Assembly: GCA_018657475.1 (NCBI GenBank)
Contig: JABHXC010000011.1
Location: 1 to 39,326, forward strand
Direction: 5' to 3'
DNA length: 39,326 nt
Origin: Candidatus Woesearchaeota archaeon
GTDB taxonomy: Archaea; Nanobdellota; Nanobdellia; Woesearchaeales; GW2011-AR9
The notes under the pieces were generated by a model. It did no database searches. It was not told the origin of the DNA and saw only the letters and a list, made by a program, of their open reading frames with translations. Below are positions 8,864 through 17,293 of the stretch, in pieces. Both the position numbers and the translations under genes were made by a program. Each line of letters begins with the position of its first letter. The first letter of the stretch is position 1.

Positions 8864-10353
8864 TGTTCTGTTAACTCACAGCGGACAAGGTAAACCCATG
8901 TTCCTTCATTGTAGATCTTAGTAAAGCAGTCTCTTGAGATATAAGGAATATTTTCTAAGTTAAATTTTTCTTTTGCTAAAGGTGTAACAACAAGGTAATC
9001 TGCTTGATATTTATCAAAAATTTGTAACACATCGGTTTGGAATTGTGTTGTATAAACTGCAGTAATATCTAAGAATCTTTCATTGATGTTGTCAATGAAG
9101 TGGAACTGATTATCCATAACATTTTTCTTTTGGCTAACATAAGTAATTAAATGTCCTTCTTCTAAAAGTGCAACTATTGTTGCATCTTTTGGAGTATGAT
9201 CTTTTAACCAAACAAACGTTGCCATGTCTTCTTCACTTGGAGTTGTTTGTGCAGTTGCAGTAGAAATAAGTGAAGGAATCATTGAAGCAATCAAAACTAT
9301 AACTAGAATTATTGAAAATAATTTTTTCTTCTTGGCGAATCTTGTTTTTTGTAAAAATTGTTGCCAGTCTTGAAAGAAAAATGCAAATAGTATAGAAATG
9401 ATTAAACCTACAAAGATGAGTGCAGATTGAAACTCAATAAGACCTGCCCAGGATAATAATGTGGTTGAAACAACTAAACTGATCAAAAGAAATGCTTTTT
9501 GGTTATGTGAGCTAAACAAAGAACGATAGACAATATACACTCCCGCAATAAATGGAATAATACTAACTGCAACTAATGCTTCAGGAATTGTTGGTTTTGG
9601 TAAATAATCAATTATGAACTCTGTTGGGATATTTTGCCAAATAAAACCAACACCTTCTTTCAAAAAAGCATCTTTGAAAAAGATGAACTGCGCCCAGAGG
9701 AAAAAGAAAACTGAAAAAAGAATAAGTTCAATTTCTGACTTTTTAATTTTCTTTCTTTCTAACACTGAAAGAAGAAGATAAATGCCAAAACCCATTAAAA
9801 TAAGAAAAGTTGTTGAACTGGTAAATGAAAGAATAATAAATGAGACTAGATAAGTATACAAGTATTTTGTTTCTTTAATTTTTAAAAATGAATAAATTGC
9901 AAGAAAAGCTAATGGGAAAACGAGTGTTAAAGGAGTAAATGTATTAGTGATAAAGAGTATAGGTAAAAGTGCAGTAACCAAACTTGCAACAAGTGATGCA
10001 TTATCGTTATTTGTTAGTTGTTTTGCAATAAGAAAAGTAAGTATTGGTAAAGTTGCTAAAAGAATATTGGGAATAAGTTTAGTTAGTATGGCTATTGGAA
10101 GAATTAAATTAAAAAGTGCCATAAGATAATGGAAAAAAGGTAGGAATCTAACTTCTTTTCCACCGAATGATAAAGGATCATTGAACAAAGGTTGTCCTGT
10201 TTGTGTAACATGTTCAACTTGTTTTACATGAAAATAGGAATCATAAGTTAGATTTGGGGTAGTAAAAGCAAAAATTAAGCGTAAAGCTAGAGTAAACAGA
10301 ACAATAAGCGTGAGGAAAGTTACTGTGCGCTTATTCATAACACTCATAAACAT
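8860..10353 (-). CDS. Multi-TM GT-C/STT3-like glycosyltransferase or oligosaccharyltransferase-like protein
   Basis: First-loop YDSYFHVKQVEHV after TM1 (STT3/GT-C-like acidic motif); FVWLKDHTPKDATIVALLEEGHLITYVSQKKNVMDN at C-terminus; 4-nt overlap with the next gene. Confidence 0.58.
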   Translation of the reverse strand: MFMSVMNKRTVTFLTLIVLFTLALRLIFAFTTPNLTYDSYFHVKQVEHVTQTGQPLFNDPLSFGGKEVRFLPFFHYLMALFNLILPIAILTKLIPNILLATLPILTFLIAKQLTNNDNASLVASLVTALLPILFITNTFTPLTLVFPLAFLAIYSFLKIKETKYLYTYLVSFIILSFTSSTTFLILMGFGIYLLLSVLERKKIKKSEIELILFSVFFFLWAQFIFFKDAFLKEGVGFIWQNIPTEFIIDYLPKPTIPEALVAVSIIPFIAGVYIVYRSLFSSHNQKAFLLISLVVSTTLLSWAGLIEFQSALIFVGLIISILFAFFFQDWQQFLQKTRFAKKKKLFSIILVIVLIASMIPSLISTATAQTTPSEEDMATFVWLKDHTPKDATIVALLEEGHLITYVSQKKNVMDNQFHFIDNINERFLDITAVYTTQFQTDVLQIFDKYQADYLVVTPLAKEKFNLENIPYISRDCFTKIYNEGTWVYLVRCELTEQ

Positions 10354-10419
10354 TGGGCGTTTTATAAACTTGTCCTTAGCAAGAGAAATGTTTATATGTG
10401 ATCTTTGGTCTGAATTTAT

Positions 10420-11094
10420 ATGGGAAAAATTTCTACTGGTTCTGTTTTTTTTGATGAATTTCTTGCAGGAGGGTATGATCAGGATATTATTACTACCATC
10501 TATGGTCCTTCCGGTTCTGGGAAGACAAATTTATGTTTAATTGCTGCGGTACAAATTGCTTTAACGGGAAAGCAAGTGGTGTTTATTGATACAGAAGGAG
10601 GAATTGCTGTTGACAGAATAAAACAAATAACTTCACAATGGAATGAAGTATTGGAAAGATTCATTTTCTTTTCTCCAACAACTTTTAGTGAACAAGATGA
10701 AGTTTTTTCTGGTTTGCGTGAAAAAATTGATCTTAACGTAGGATTAATTGTTGTAGATAGTATTTCAATGTTGTATAGATTGGCTTTAGGTCAAAGTAAT
10801 GAGGTGTATGATGTGAATGCAACTTTAGGAAAACAAATTGCGTGCCTTGTAGAAATAGCACGTAAAAAGAAGATTCCTGTATTAGTTACAAACCAAGTAT
10901 ATGCTGATTTTAAACAACCTGATACAGTGAAGATGGTTGGAGGGGATTTGTTAAAGTATGGTAGTAAGTGTTTGTTAGAATTACAAAATTTAGCAAATGG
11001 TCGTGGATTGTTGTTAAGAAAGCATCGATCTTTACCTGAAGGGAAAAGTTGTTTGTTTAGAATTGTAGGGGAAGGGATTGAAGAGGTAGTTTAA
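10420..11094 (+). CDS. radB: DNA repair and recombination protein RadB
   Basis: RecA-fold: TTIYGPSGSGKTNLCLIAA Walker A, GLIVVDSISMLYR Walker B; short, lacking the RadA N-terminal domain. Confidence 0.88.
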   Translation: MGKISTGSVFFDEFLAGGYDQDIITTIYGPSGSGKTNLCLIAAVQIALTGKQVVFIDTEGGIAVDRIKQITSQWNEVLERFIFFSPTTFSEQDEVFSGLREKIDLNVGLIVVDSISMLYRLALGQSNEVYDVNATLGKQIACLVEIARKKKIPVLVTNQVYADFKQPDTVKMVGGDLLKYGSKCLLELQNLANGRGLLLRKHRSLPEGKSCLFRIVGEGIEEVV

Positions 11095-11813
11095 ATTTTT
11101 GAAAATACAAAAATGGTACAAATAAACCCATTGTCATCTAATTCTTTTTTCTGTTCTAATTTGAACCCATTATTCTCAAACAAATTAACGTATAGTTCTT
11201 CTTCCCTGTTATAATCGATGATAGTGCCAATTTTAGGAATTTCAGAATAATGAAGAAATTCTGTATACTTTTTATTATTGTAATTAATTGTATTCTTTTC
11301 AATGAAAAGATCTTTTTTTGCGTCTAGTTTTTTTCTTAGATAGGCTTCATTTGACACCACCATAATGAACTTACCTTCATTGTTTAGCATAGAATGAATT
11401 TTTTGGACAGATTTTTCTAATTCGTCAAACACAAATGCGGTAAATGTGTAAATGGAAGTTATAAAGTCAAATTTTGTTTCAGTTTTAGTTTCTAGAAAAG
11501 TTTTATTGAAAATTTTCAAATTAACATTGTTTAATTTAATCTTTTTGAGTTTAAAATAGTTAAAATTTTTATTTGAAGGTTCACACCCCTCTAAAGTTAT
11601 ATCTTTGAATAAATTACCTAACTTGCTTGTTAACATTTTAAAGAAAAATCCTATTCCAAAACCAATATCAAACATTTTAACTTTTTCTGAAGAATTTTTG
11701 ATAATAATCTCTTTAATGATATAATCATTAACAAATGAATTAATCTTTGTTTTTTCTTGATTTTCCCATTTCAACTTGTTATACTGTAAATAAAAAAATT
11801 CTTTATTTTTCAT
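11091..11813 (-). CDS. Class I SAM-dependent methyltransferase
   Basis: VKMFDIGFGIGFFFKML motif I, FDFITSIYTFTAF, MLNNEGKFIMVV. Confidence 0.72.
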   Translation of the reverse strand: MKNKEFFYLQYNKLKWENQEKTKINSFVNDYIIKEIIIKNSSEKVKMFDIGFGIGFFFKMLTSKLGNLFKDITLEGCEPSNKNFNYFKLKKIKLNNVNLKIFNKTFLETKTETKFDFITSIYTFTAFVFDELEKSVQKIHSMLNNEGKFIMVVSNEAYLRKKLDAKKDLFIEKNTINYNNKKYTEFLHYSEIPKIGTIIDYNREEELYVNLFENNGFKLEQKKELDDNGFICTIFVFSKI

Positions 11814-11870
11814 GTGCGTATTGTATAAAAAATCTTAATTTATTAAGTTTGCTTAGCTTTGCCCAAAACC

Positions 11871-11878
11871 TTTATAAA
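11871..11878 (+). promoter_or_regulatory. TATA box for the S2 ribosomal protein transcript
   Basis: TTTATAAA about 120 nt upstream of the ATG; implies a leader of roughly 100 nt. Confidence 0.6.
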
Positions 11879-11997
11879 CCAATCACTCTCTGAATGATTA
11901 TAGCCGACTTTCCTCTATGAGTTGAGGGAAATAGCTGTGTGAGGCAAAAAATAACACAGATAAGATAAAATTCTTATTTGTATGGAGTAATGAAAAA

Positions 11998-12600
11998 ATG
12001 ACAGAACAAGAAAATTTATTATTAGACTCAAATGATTACCTTAAATCAGGAATTCATATTGGAACAAAATTTAGAACTAAGTATATGGCAGATTTTATCT
12101 ACAAAACTCGGCCAGACGGATTATCAGTTTTAAACTTGAAAAAAATTGATGAAAGAATTCGTGTAGCTGTAAATTTCTTATCACAATATGAACCAAATGA
12201 TATTTTAGTTGTATCACGAAGAGAAAATGGTTGGAAAGCGTTAAAAAAATTAACTGAATTAACAGGTATAAATGTTATTATAGGAAGATATCCGCCTGGA
12301 ATATTGACTAATTCTAACTTGGAAACATTTACTCAACCAAAAATTTTGGTAGTTTCTGATCCTTGGACAGATAAAAATGCTGTAGAAGATGCAATTAAAA
12401 TTGGTATTCCGGTTGTTGCATTATGTGATACAAACAATCAATCAAATAAAGTGGATTTAGTTGTACCATGTAACAATAAAGGAAAAAAGTCAATTGGTTT
12501 ATTCTATTTCCTACTTGCTCGAGAATATATGCGTTCAAAAGCAATGTTGAAAGATAGTGATGAATTACCAGCAACTTTTGAAGATTTTATTGTAGAATAA
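11998..12600 (+). CDS. rps2: 30S ribosomal protein S2
   Basis: LKSGIHIGTKFRTKYMADFIYKTRPDGLSVLNLKKIDERI, VVSDPWTDKNAVEDAIKIGIPVVALCDTNN. Confidence 0.95.
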   Translation: MTEQENLLLDSNDYLKSGIHIGTKFRTKYMADFIYKTRPDGLSVLNLKKIDERIRVAVNFLSQYEPNDILVVSRRENGWKALKKLTELTGINVIIGRYPPGILTNSNLETFTQPKILVVSDPWTDKNAVEDAIKIGIPVVALCDTNNQSNKVDLVVPCNNKGKKSIGLFYFLLAREYMRSKAMLKDSDELPATFEDFIVE

Positions 12601-12602
12601 AA

Positions 12603-13331
12603 ATGCAAGCATTAATTCTTGCTGCTGGAAAAGGGACAAGATTTTCTGATGAAAAATCTAAAGTTTTACACGAAGTTAATGGTATCTCTTTAGTTAAACA
12701 CGTCATAAATTTAGTTGATTCAGTTGGAATTCAGAAGAAAGTTGTTGTTATTGGACATCAAGGTGAAGCTGTGCAAAAACATTTACAAGATAGTCCTAAC
12801 ATTTTATTTGCTTGGCAACATGAACAGAAAGGTACAGGTCATGCGGTAATGATGGCTGAAACTTTTCTTTCTTTTGATCAAGATGTTTTAATTCTTTACG
12901 GTGATGTGCCTGCATTAAAAGAAGAAACAATTAGGAAATTATTGAATGAACATCAAACTTCTAAAAATCAGGTTACTATTCTTTCTGCTAATTTAGATAA
13001 TCCAAAATGGTATGGGAGAATTGTTCGTGAAGATGGAGAAATTGTTGCTATAAGAGAAATGCGTGATGCAAGTGATGAAGAACTTAAAATTAAAGAAGTT
13101 AATTCGGGAATTTATGTAGTGAATGGAGAATTTTTGTTAAATGCTTTAAGTAAAATAACTTCTAATAATCAACAAGGAGAATATTATCTCACCGACATTG
13201 TTGAAATTGCTTGTATAGAAGGAAAAAGAGTTGGTTCTCATACTATTGATCACGGTGATGAGATTAAAGGTGTAAACAGTATGGAAGAACTTATTGAAAT
13301 TCGTATATTAGTTGAGAAGCAAAATATATAA
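12603..13331 (+). CDS. Sugar nucleotidyltransferase, GlmU N-terminal domain-like (UDP-GlcNAc pyrophosphorylase type)
   Basis: ALILAAGKGTRFSDEKSKVLHEV, QHEQKGTGHAVMMAE, LILYGDVPALKEETI, EVNSGIYVV; no C-terminal left-handed beta-helix domain. Confidence 0.85.
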   Translation: MQALILAAGKGTRFSDEKSKVLHEVNGISLVKHVINLVDSVGIQKKVVVIGHQGEAVQKHLQDSPNILFAWQHEQKGTGHAVMMAETFLSFDQDVLILYGDVPALKEETIRKLLNEHQTSKNQVTILSANLDNPKWYGRIVREDGEIVAIREMRDASDEELKIKEVNSGIYVVNGEFLLNALSKITSNNQQGEYYLTDIVEIACIEGKRVGSHTIDHGDEIKGVNSMEELIEIRILVEKQNI

Positions 13332-13362
13332 ACTGAAACAATCTCTTTTTTATTGGTTATAG

Positions 13363-13425
13363 ATGAAATTTAAAATAAAAGATAAAAGTAAGCATAGCTT
13401 ACTGGACCTTTTACTTTACAGGTGA
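13363..13425 (+). promoter_or_regulatory. Upstream ORF / leader of AMP phosphorylase (20 codons, MKFKIKDKSKHSLLDLLLYR)
   Basis: ATG at 13363, TGA at 13423-13425 overlapping the GGTGA Shine-Dalgarno-like site; TATA-like ATATATAA at about 13324; first seven codons mimic the downstream gene; hairpin GTAAGC-ATA-GCTTAC at 13388-13402. Confidence 0.6.
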
Positions 13426-13431
13426 TAGCTT

Positions 13432-14910
13432 ATGAAATTTAAAGTAAAAGATATGGATATTGCTTCTGGAAGTATTCATATTGCCATATTGCATAAACAG
13501 GATGCAAAGAAATTAGATCTTCGTTCAGGTGATAGAATTCTTGTTAAAGATGGAAAAGGTGAAATTACTTGTATATTAGACATTTCTGAAAGTAAGAAAG
13601 CAGTTGCTCCAGGAAGAATTGGTTTATTTGAAGAAGTTTTAGATAAATTGGGAGTAAAACAGGGACATAAAGTTTCTGTACATTTCACTGGAAAACCTGA
13701 ATCTGTTAAACATATTAGAGATAAGTTATATGGAAAAAAGTTATCTGAAAAAGAATTGTTACATATCATTGATGATATCACCAATGATCGATTGACGGCT
13801 ATTGAAAAGACTTATTTTGTTGCTGCTGGATTTGCTAACGGTTGGAGTTTAGATGAAGTTGTTTCAATGACTAAAGCAATGGTTGCAACTGGACAGAAAA
13901 TTAAATTTAAAGGGGTAACACTGGATAAGCATTGCATAGGTGGGGTTCCAGGAAATAGGACGACTATGATTGTAATCCCAATAATTGCTGCAGCAGGTTT
14001 TACTATCCCTAAAACGTCCTCTAGAGCAATAACTTCACCCGCTGGTACTGCTGATACTATGGAATGTTTAGCAAAAGTTGAATTATCGGAGAAAAAAATA
14101 AAGGCGATTGTTCGTAAAACTAAATCTTGTATTGTTCATGGGGGAAGCATGAACTTAGCTCCGGCTGATGATAAAATAATTGAAGTTGAACATCCATTAA
14201 GTATTGATGCGGAAGGACAATTATTGGCTTCTGTTATGGCAAAGAAAAATTCTGTTACAGCTAACCATATTTTAATTGATATTCCAATGGGGCCACAAGT
14301 AAAAGCTAGAACAAAGAAAGAAGCTTTACATTTGAAAAAAATGTTCAAGCAAGTTGGAAAAAAATTGAATATGGATGTACAAATAATGATCACAGATGGG
14401 ACTCAACCAATAGGAAATGGTATTGGACCTTTATTAGAATCAGAAGATGTGATGGCTGTATTACGAAATAATGCGTTTGCCCCTTTTGATTTACGTGAAA
14501 AAGCTTTAATCATGGCAGGAGTGTTATTAGAAATGACTGGAAAGTACCGTAAAGGAAACGGTAAGAAAGTTGCAAAAGAAATTTTGATATCGGGAAAAGC
14601 TTTGAAAAAAATGAACGAAATTATTAAAGCACAAGGAAAACAAAAACGTCCAGTGTTAGGTGAACATCGTTTTCAAGTACGGGCTGGGAAAAGTGGTAAA
14701 ATTATTGCAATTAATAATGAGATTATTTCTAAAGTGGCGCGTGTTGCTGGAGCTCCAGAAGATAAAGGGGCTGGATTATATCTTGAAAGGAAGGTAGGTA
14801 GTAAAGTTAAAAAATGTGAAGTATTGTATACTATTTATGCTGTTAACAATTTAAAACTAGATTTAGCAAAAGAGTTTTTGCAACAGGGAAAAGGTTATTC
14901 TATAAAATAA
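13432..14910 (+). CDS. deoA: AMP phosphorylase (archaeal DeoA-type nucleoside monophosphate phosphorylase)
   Basis: MKFKVKDMDIASGSIHIAIL N-terminal domain; DKHCIGGVPGNRTTMIVIPIIAAAGFTIPKTSSRAITSPAGTADTME signature. Confidence 0.93.
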   Translation: MKFKVKDMDIASGSIHIAILHKQDAKKLDLRSGDRILVKDGKGEITCILDISESKKAVAPGRIGLFEEVLDKLGVKQGHKVSVHFTGKPESVKHIRDKLYGKKLSEKELLHIIDDITNDRLTAIEKTYFVAAGFANGWSLDEVVSMTKAMVATGQKIKFKGVTLDKHCIGGVPGNRTTMIVIPIIAAAGFTIPKTSSRAITSPAGTADTMECLAKVELSEKKIKAIVRKTKSCIVHGGSMNLAPADDKIIEVEHPLSIDAEGQLLASVMAKKNSVTANHILIDIPMGPQVKARTKKEALHLKKMFKQVGKKLNMDVQIMITDGTQPIGNGIGPLLESEDVMAVLRNNAFAPFDLREKALIMAGVLLEMTGKYRKGNGKKVAKEILISGKALKKMNEIIKAQGKQKRPVLGEHRFQVRAGKSGKIIAINNEIISKVARVAGAPEDKGAGLYLERKVGSKVKKCEVLYTIYAVNNLKLDLAKEFLQQGKGYSIK

Positions 14911-14912
14911 AT

Positions 14913-16049
14913 TTAATGTAAAAAATCAATTTCAATTTCTAACTGGTCTGCGGTGGGATACTCAATAACAATTGCTGGAATTAAACCTAAACTAAGAAAA
15001 TAAGATTTTTTCTTCTTAATTAATTTCTTTGAAATTAGAACTCTAGGTTTTTCTAGGTCAAGATAAATATCTTCTTTTTCTAGTTTGAACTTTTTCTTAA
15101 TTCGATCATAAAAAGGGATAAGTTGTTTGATAAATTCTTCTTTATTTATTGTTGCAAGTTTTTTTCTATATTCAAAGCCGGGTTTTAACTTTTTTAAATA
15201 TAATGCTCCTCTTGTTAATAATCCTTCATTATCAACAATGTCGAATTTTCTCTTACTGAATTTTCCTTCTCTTTTTATTCTGTTAGTTAATTGTATCTTA
15301 TCTTTTAATTTAGCTGTACAAAGATGAACGGCTAAAGAATATTTTTTTTCTTTAACGTAATTAATCATTTTTAAGCCCAATTCTAAAGAATTTTTTATAG
15401 CATAACTATACTGTTCTTTAACTTTTAATCCCATCTCGTCAAGTTTAGATTGTTGATTATCTGCCCTTTCAAGTTCGTTTAAGTTAAGAAAACTGACTTT
15501 ATCTTGGATGAAATCTATGATTTTTTTTGTTTCAGTTTCTTTATCCGGAAGTAATGGAAGTTCTGTTCCAATATCCCATGGATAGCTTTTTGCTAAAGAA
15601 ATCTTTTTCCAAAATTTTTTATCATCAAAATCTAGATGAAAACGAATTTCATCTAATCCAGCTTTGTAGAGTTGTTCTAAGCTTTTTTTAGTAACTAAAT
15701 TTAATGAAGTGTAAAGATGTACATGAAATTGTTTGCCAAACTCTTTTTTTAGTTTTTTAATGTATTCACATGTTCTTTCTAATTTTATTAACGGATCGCC
15801 ACCGGTAATGCCTGCCCCTTTAGCTTGCATTTTTTTTGCTTCATTAATGATATCTTCTATCTCATTTACTTTTTTTTCGTTCGCAAAAATAACGTCATGG
15901 TCATATTTTTCATCTGAAACAGGACAGAAATAGCATTTTCTAGGGCATTTTCCAGTAACAAACAACACGATTTTTTCGCCTTTAACACAGTATTGGCAAC
16001 CTTTAGGTAATTCTTTTACATTATACGAATGATATTTGTTTATTTTCAT
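14913..16049 (-). CDS. Radical SAM protein (COG2108-like, related to pyruvate formate-lyase activating enzyme)
   Basis: VTGKCPRKCYFCPVS CxxxCxxC cluster motif, GAGITGGDPL, HVHLYTSLN. Confidence 0.82.
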   Translation of the reverse strand: MKINKYHSYNVKELPKGCQYCVKGEKIVLFVTGKCPRKCYFCPVSDEKYDHDVIFANEKKVNEIEDIINEAKKMQAKGAGITGGDPLIKLERTCEYIKKLKKEFGKQFHVHLYTSLNLVTKKSLEQLYKAGLDEIRFHLDFDDKKFWKKISLAKSYPWDIGTELPLLPDKETETKKIIDFIQDKVSFLNLNELERADNQQSKLDEMGLKVKEQYSYAIKNSLELGLKMINYVKEKKYSLAVHLCTAKLKDKIQLTNRIKREGKFSKRKFDIVDNEGLLTRGALYLKKLKPGFEYRKKLATINKEEFIKQLIPFYDRIKKKFKLEKEDIYLDLEKPRVLISKKLIKKKKSYFLSLGLIPAIVIEYPTADQLEIEIDFLH

Positions 16050-16060
16050 GTTTTATAGAA

Positions 16061-16498
16061 TTAATTAACTCCTGTACTTCCATAACCACTGCGATCTTTA
16101 TTTTTCATCTCTTCAACTTCTTCCCACTCAGCGGTTTCAACTTTATTGAATCTTCCTTGGGCAAACCGTTCTCCTTTATTGATCATAATATCTTTATTGC
16201 TGTAATTGTAAACTGCTATAAATATTTCGTCAGTATCCCCACAATAATCTGAATCAATTATTCCTGGAGCGTTACTAAGAAATAAACCTGGGAAGTAACG
16301 TGAGATGCTACTTCTTGCACTAATAAGTAAGGCATAACTTGGTGGTGTTTCAATAATAAAGTTACTAGGGACTAATGCTTGTCCTAACGCGGGAACAGTT
16401 GTTGTTTCTCTTGCATACATATCAAATGCAGCAGCACCTTCAGTTTTATACTTGGGAAGGGGGAGTGTATTATCTATACGTTTTATTCTAACTTTCAT
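16061..16498 (-). CDS. dut: dUTP diphosphatase
   Basis: GAAAFDMYAR, SARSSISR, NAPGIIDSDYCGDTDEI, GERFAQGRF, RSGYGSTG: five dUTPase motifs. Confidence 0.92.
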   Translation of the reverse strand: MKVRIKRIDNTLPLPKYKTEGAAAFDMYARETTTVPALGQALVPSNFIIETPPSYALLISARSSISRYFPGLFLSNAPGIIDSDYCGDTDEIFIAVYNYSNKDIMINKGERFAQGRFNKVETAEWEEVEEMKNKDRSGYGSTGVN

Positions 16499-17226
16499 TT
16501 TAATTTTCTACAGAATATTAAAAATCCTGTGTGTCCTAACATCTGGAATTCTGGCCTCATAATTTTATCAGTAATTTTCCATTTTCTTTCAATTAATTCT
16601 ATCGTTTCTAAAGGGTTAATTTGAGATTTTCTTGTTGCATTTAGAAATGTTTGTACCTGAGTAAGATTTGGAAGATAAATTACAAGATGTCCTCCTGTCT
16701 TTAAAGATTTTTCAGCATGTTCAATGACTTGCCATGGTTCTGGAAGGTCTAAAGTAATTAAGTCAAGATCTTTTTCTTTGATATTGTCATAAATATTTTC
16801 TTGTCTAACAGTAATATTCTTTGCTCCTAATAGGGAAATGTTTTTTTGTACAATTTTGTAATGTTCAGGGTTTATTTCATAAACTGTAACTTCTTTACAA
16901 ATATTGGCTAAGGATAAAGACAGTGCACCAATTCCTCCACCAGCATCTACGACTTTTGATTCTTTATTAATTCCTGTTTTTGCAAGAATTAACCCAATGT
17001 CTTTTTGAATGATAGATTGTGGTCCCCGATTTAGATTGTCCCATAAATCGGAAAATATTGGTTTAAGAATAATAAAATCATGACCCTTTTCACTTGTTGC
17101 ACTGTTGTTTTTTAATTGAGCTTTTTTAATCATACCAAACTGTGTGTGAAAATTGTCTGTTAGATCTTTAACTAAAAATCTTTTACCTGTCTTCTTATGG
17201 ATGATAATTCTCTTAATTGATTGCAT
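16495..17226 (-). CDS. trmI: tRNA (adenine-N1)-methyltransferase, TrmI family
   Basis: GPQSIIQKDIGLILAKTGINKESKVVDAGGGIGALSLSLANI, LDLPEPWQVIEHAEKSLKTGGHLVIYLPNLTQV. Confidence 0.9.
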   Translation of the reverse strand: MQSIKRIIIHKKTGKRFLVKDLTDNFHTQFGMIKKAQLKNNSATSEKGHDFIILKPIFSDLWDNLNRGPQSIIQKDIGLILAKTGINKESKVVDAGGGIGALSLSLANICKEVTVYEINPEHYKIVQKNISLLGAKNITVRQENIYDNIKEKDLDLITLDLPEPWQVIEHAEKSLKTGGHLVIYLPNLTQVQTFLNATRKSQINPLETIELIERKWKITDKIMRPEFQMLGHTGFLIFCRKLK

Positions 17227-17293
17227 GGTAGTTTGTATTTGGGTTGTATTTTTAAAAGTTATGAGAATTAAAAGAAAAAAGAAAAATAAAAAA

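Noticed and set aside
10310-10540. Plus-strand 76-aa ORF overlapping the radB start
   Set aside because: Out of frame with radB and spans its promoter; no domain.
11889-11945. Possible C/D box sRNA (ATGATTA as C box, CTGA nearby)
   Set aside because: The C box has a mismatch and no properly placed D box plus terminal stem was found; the hairpin leader interpretation fits better.
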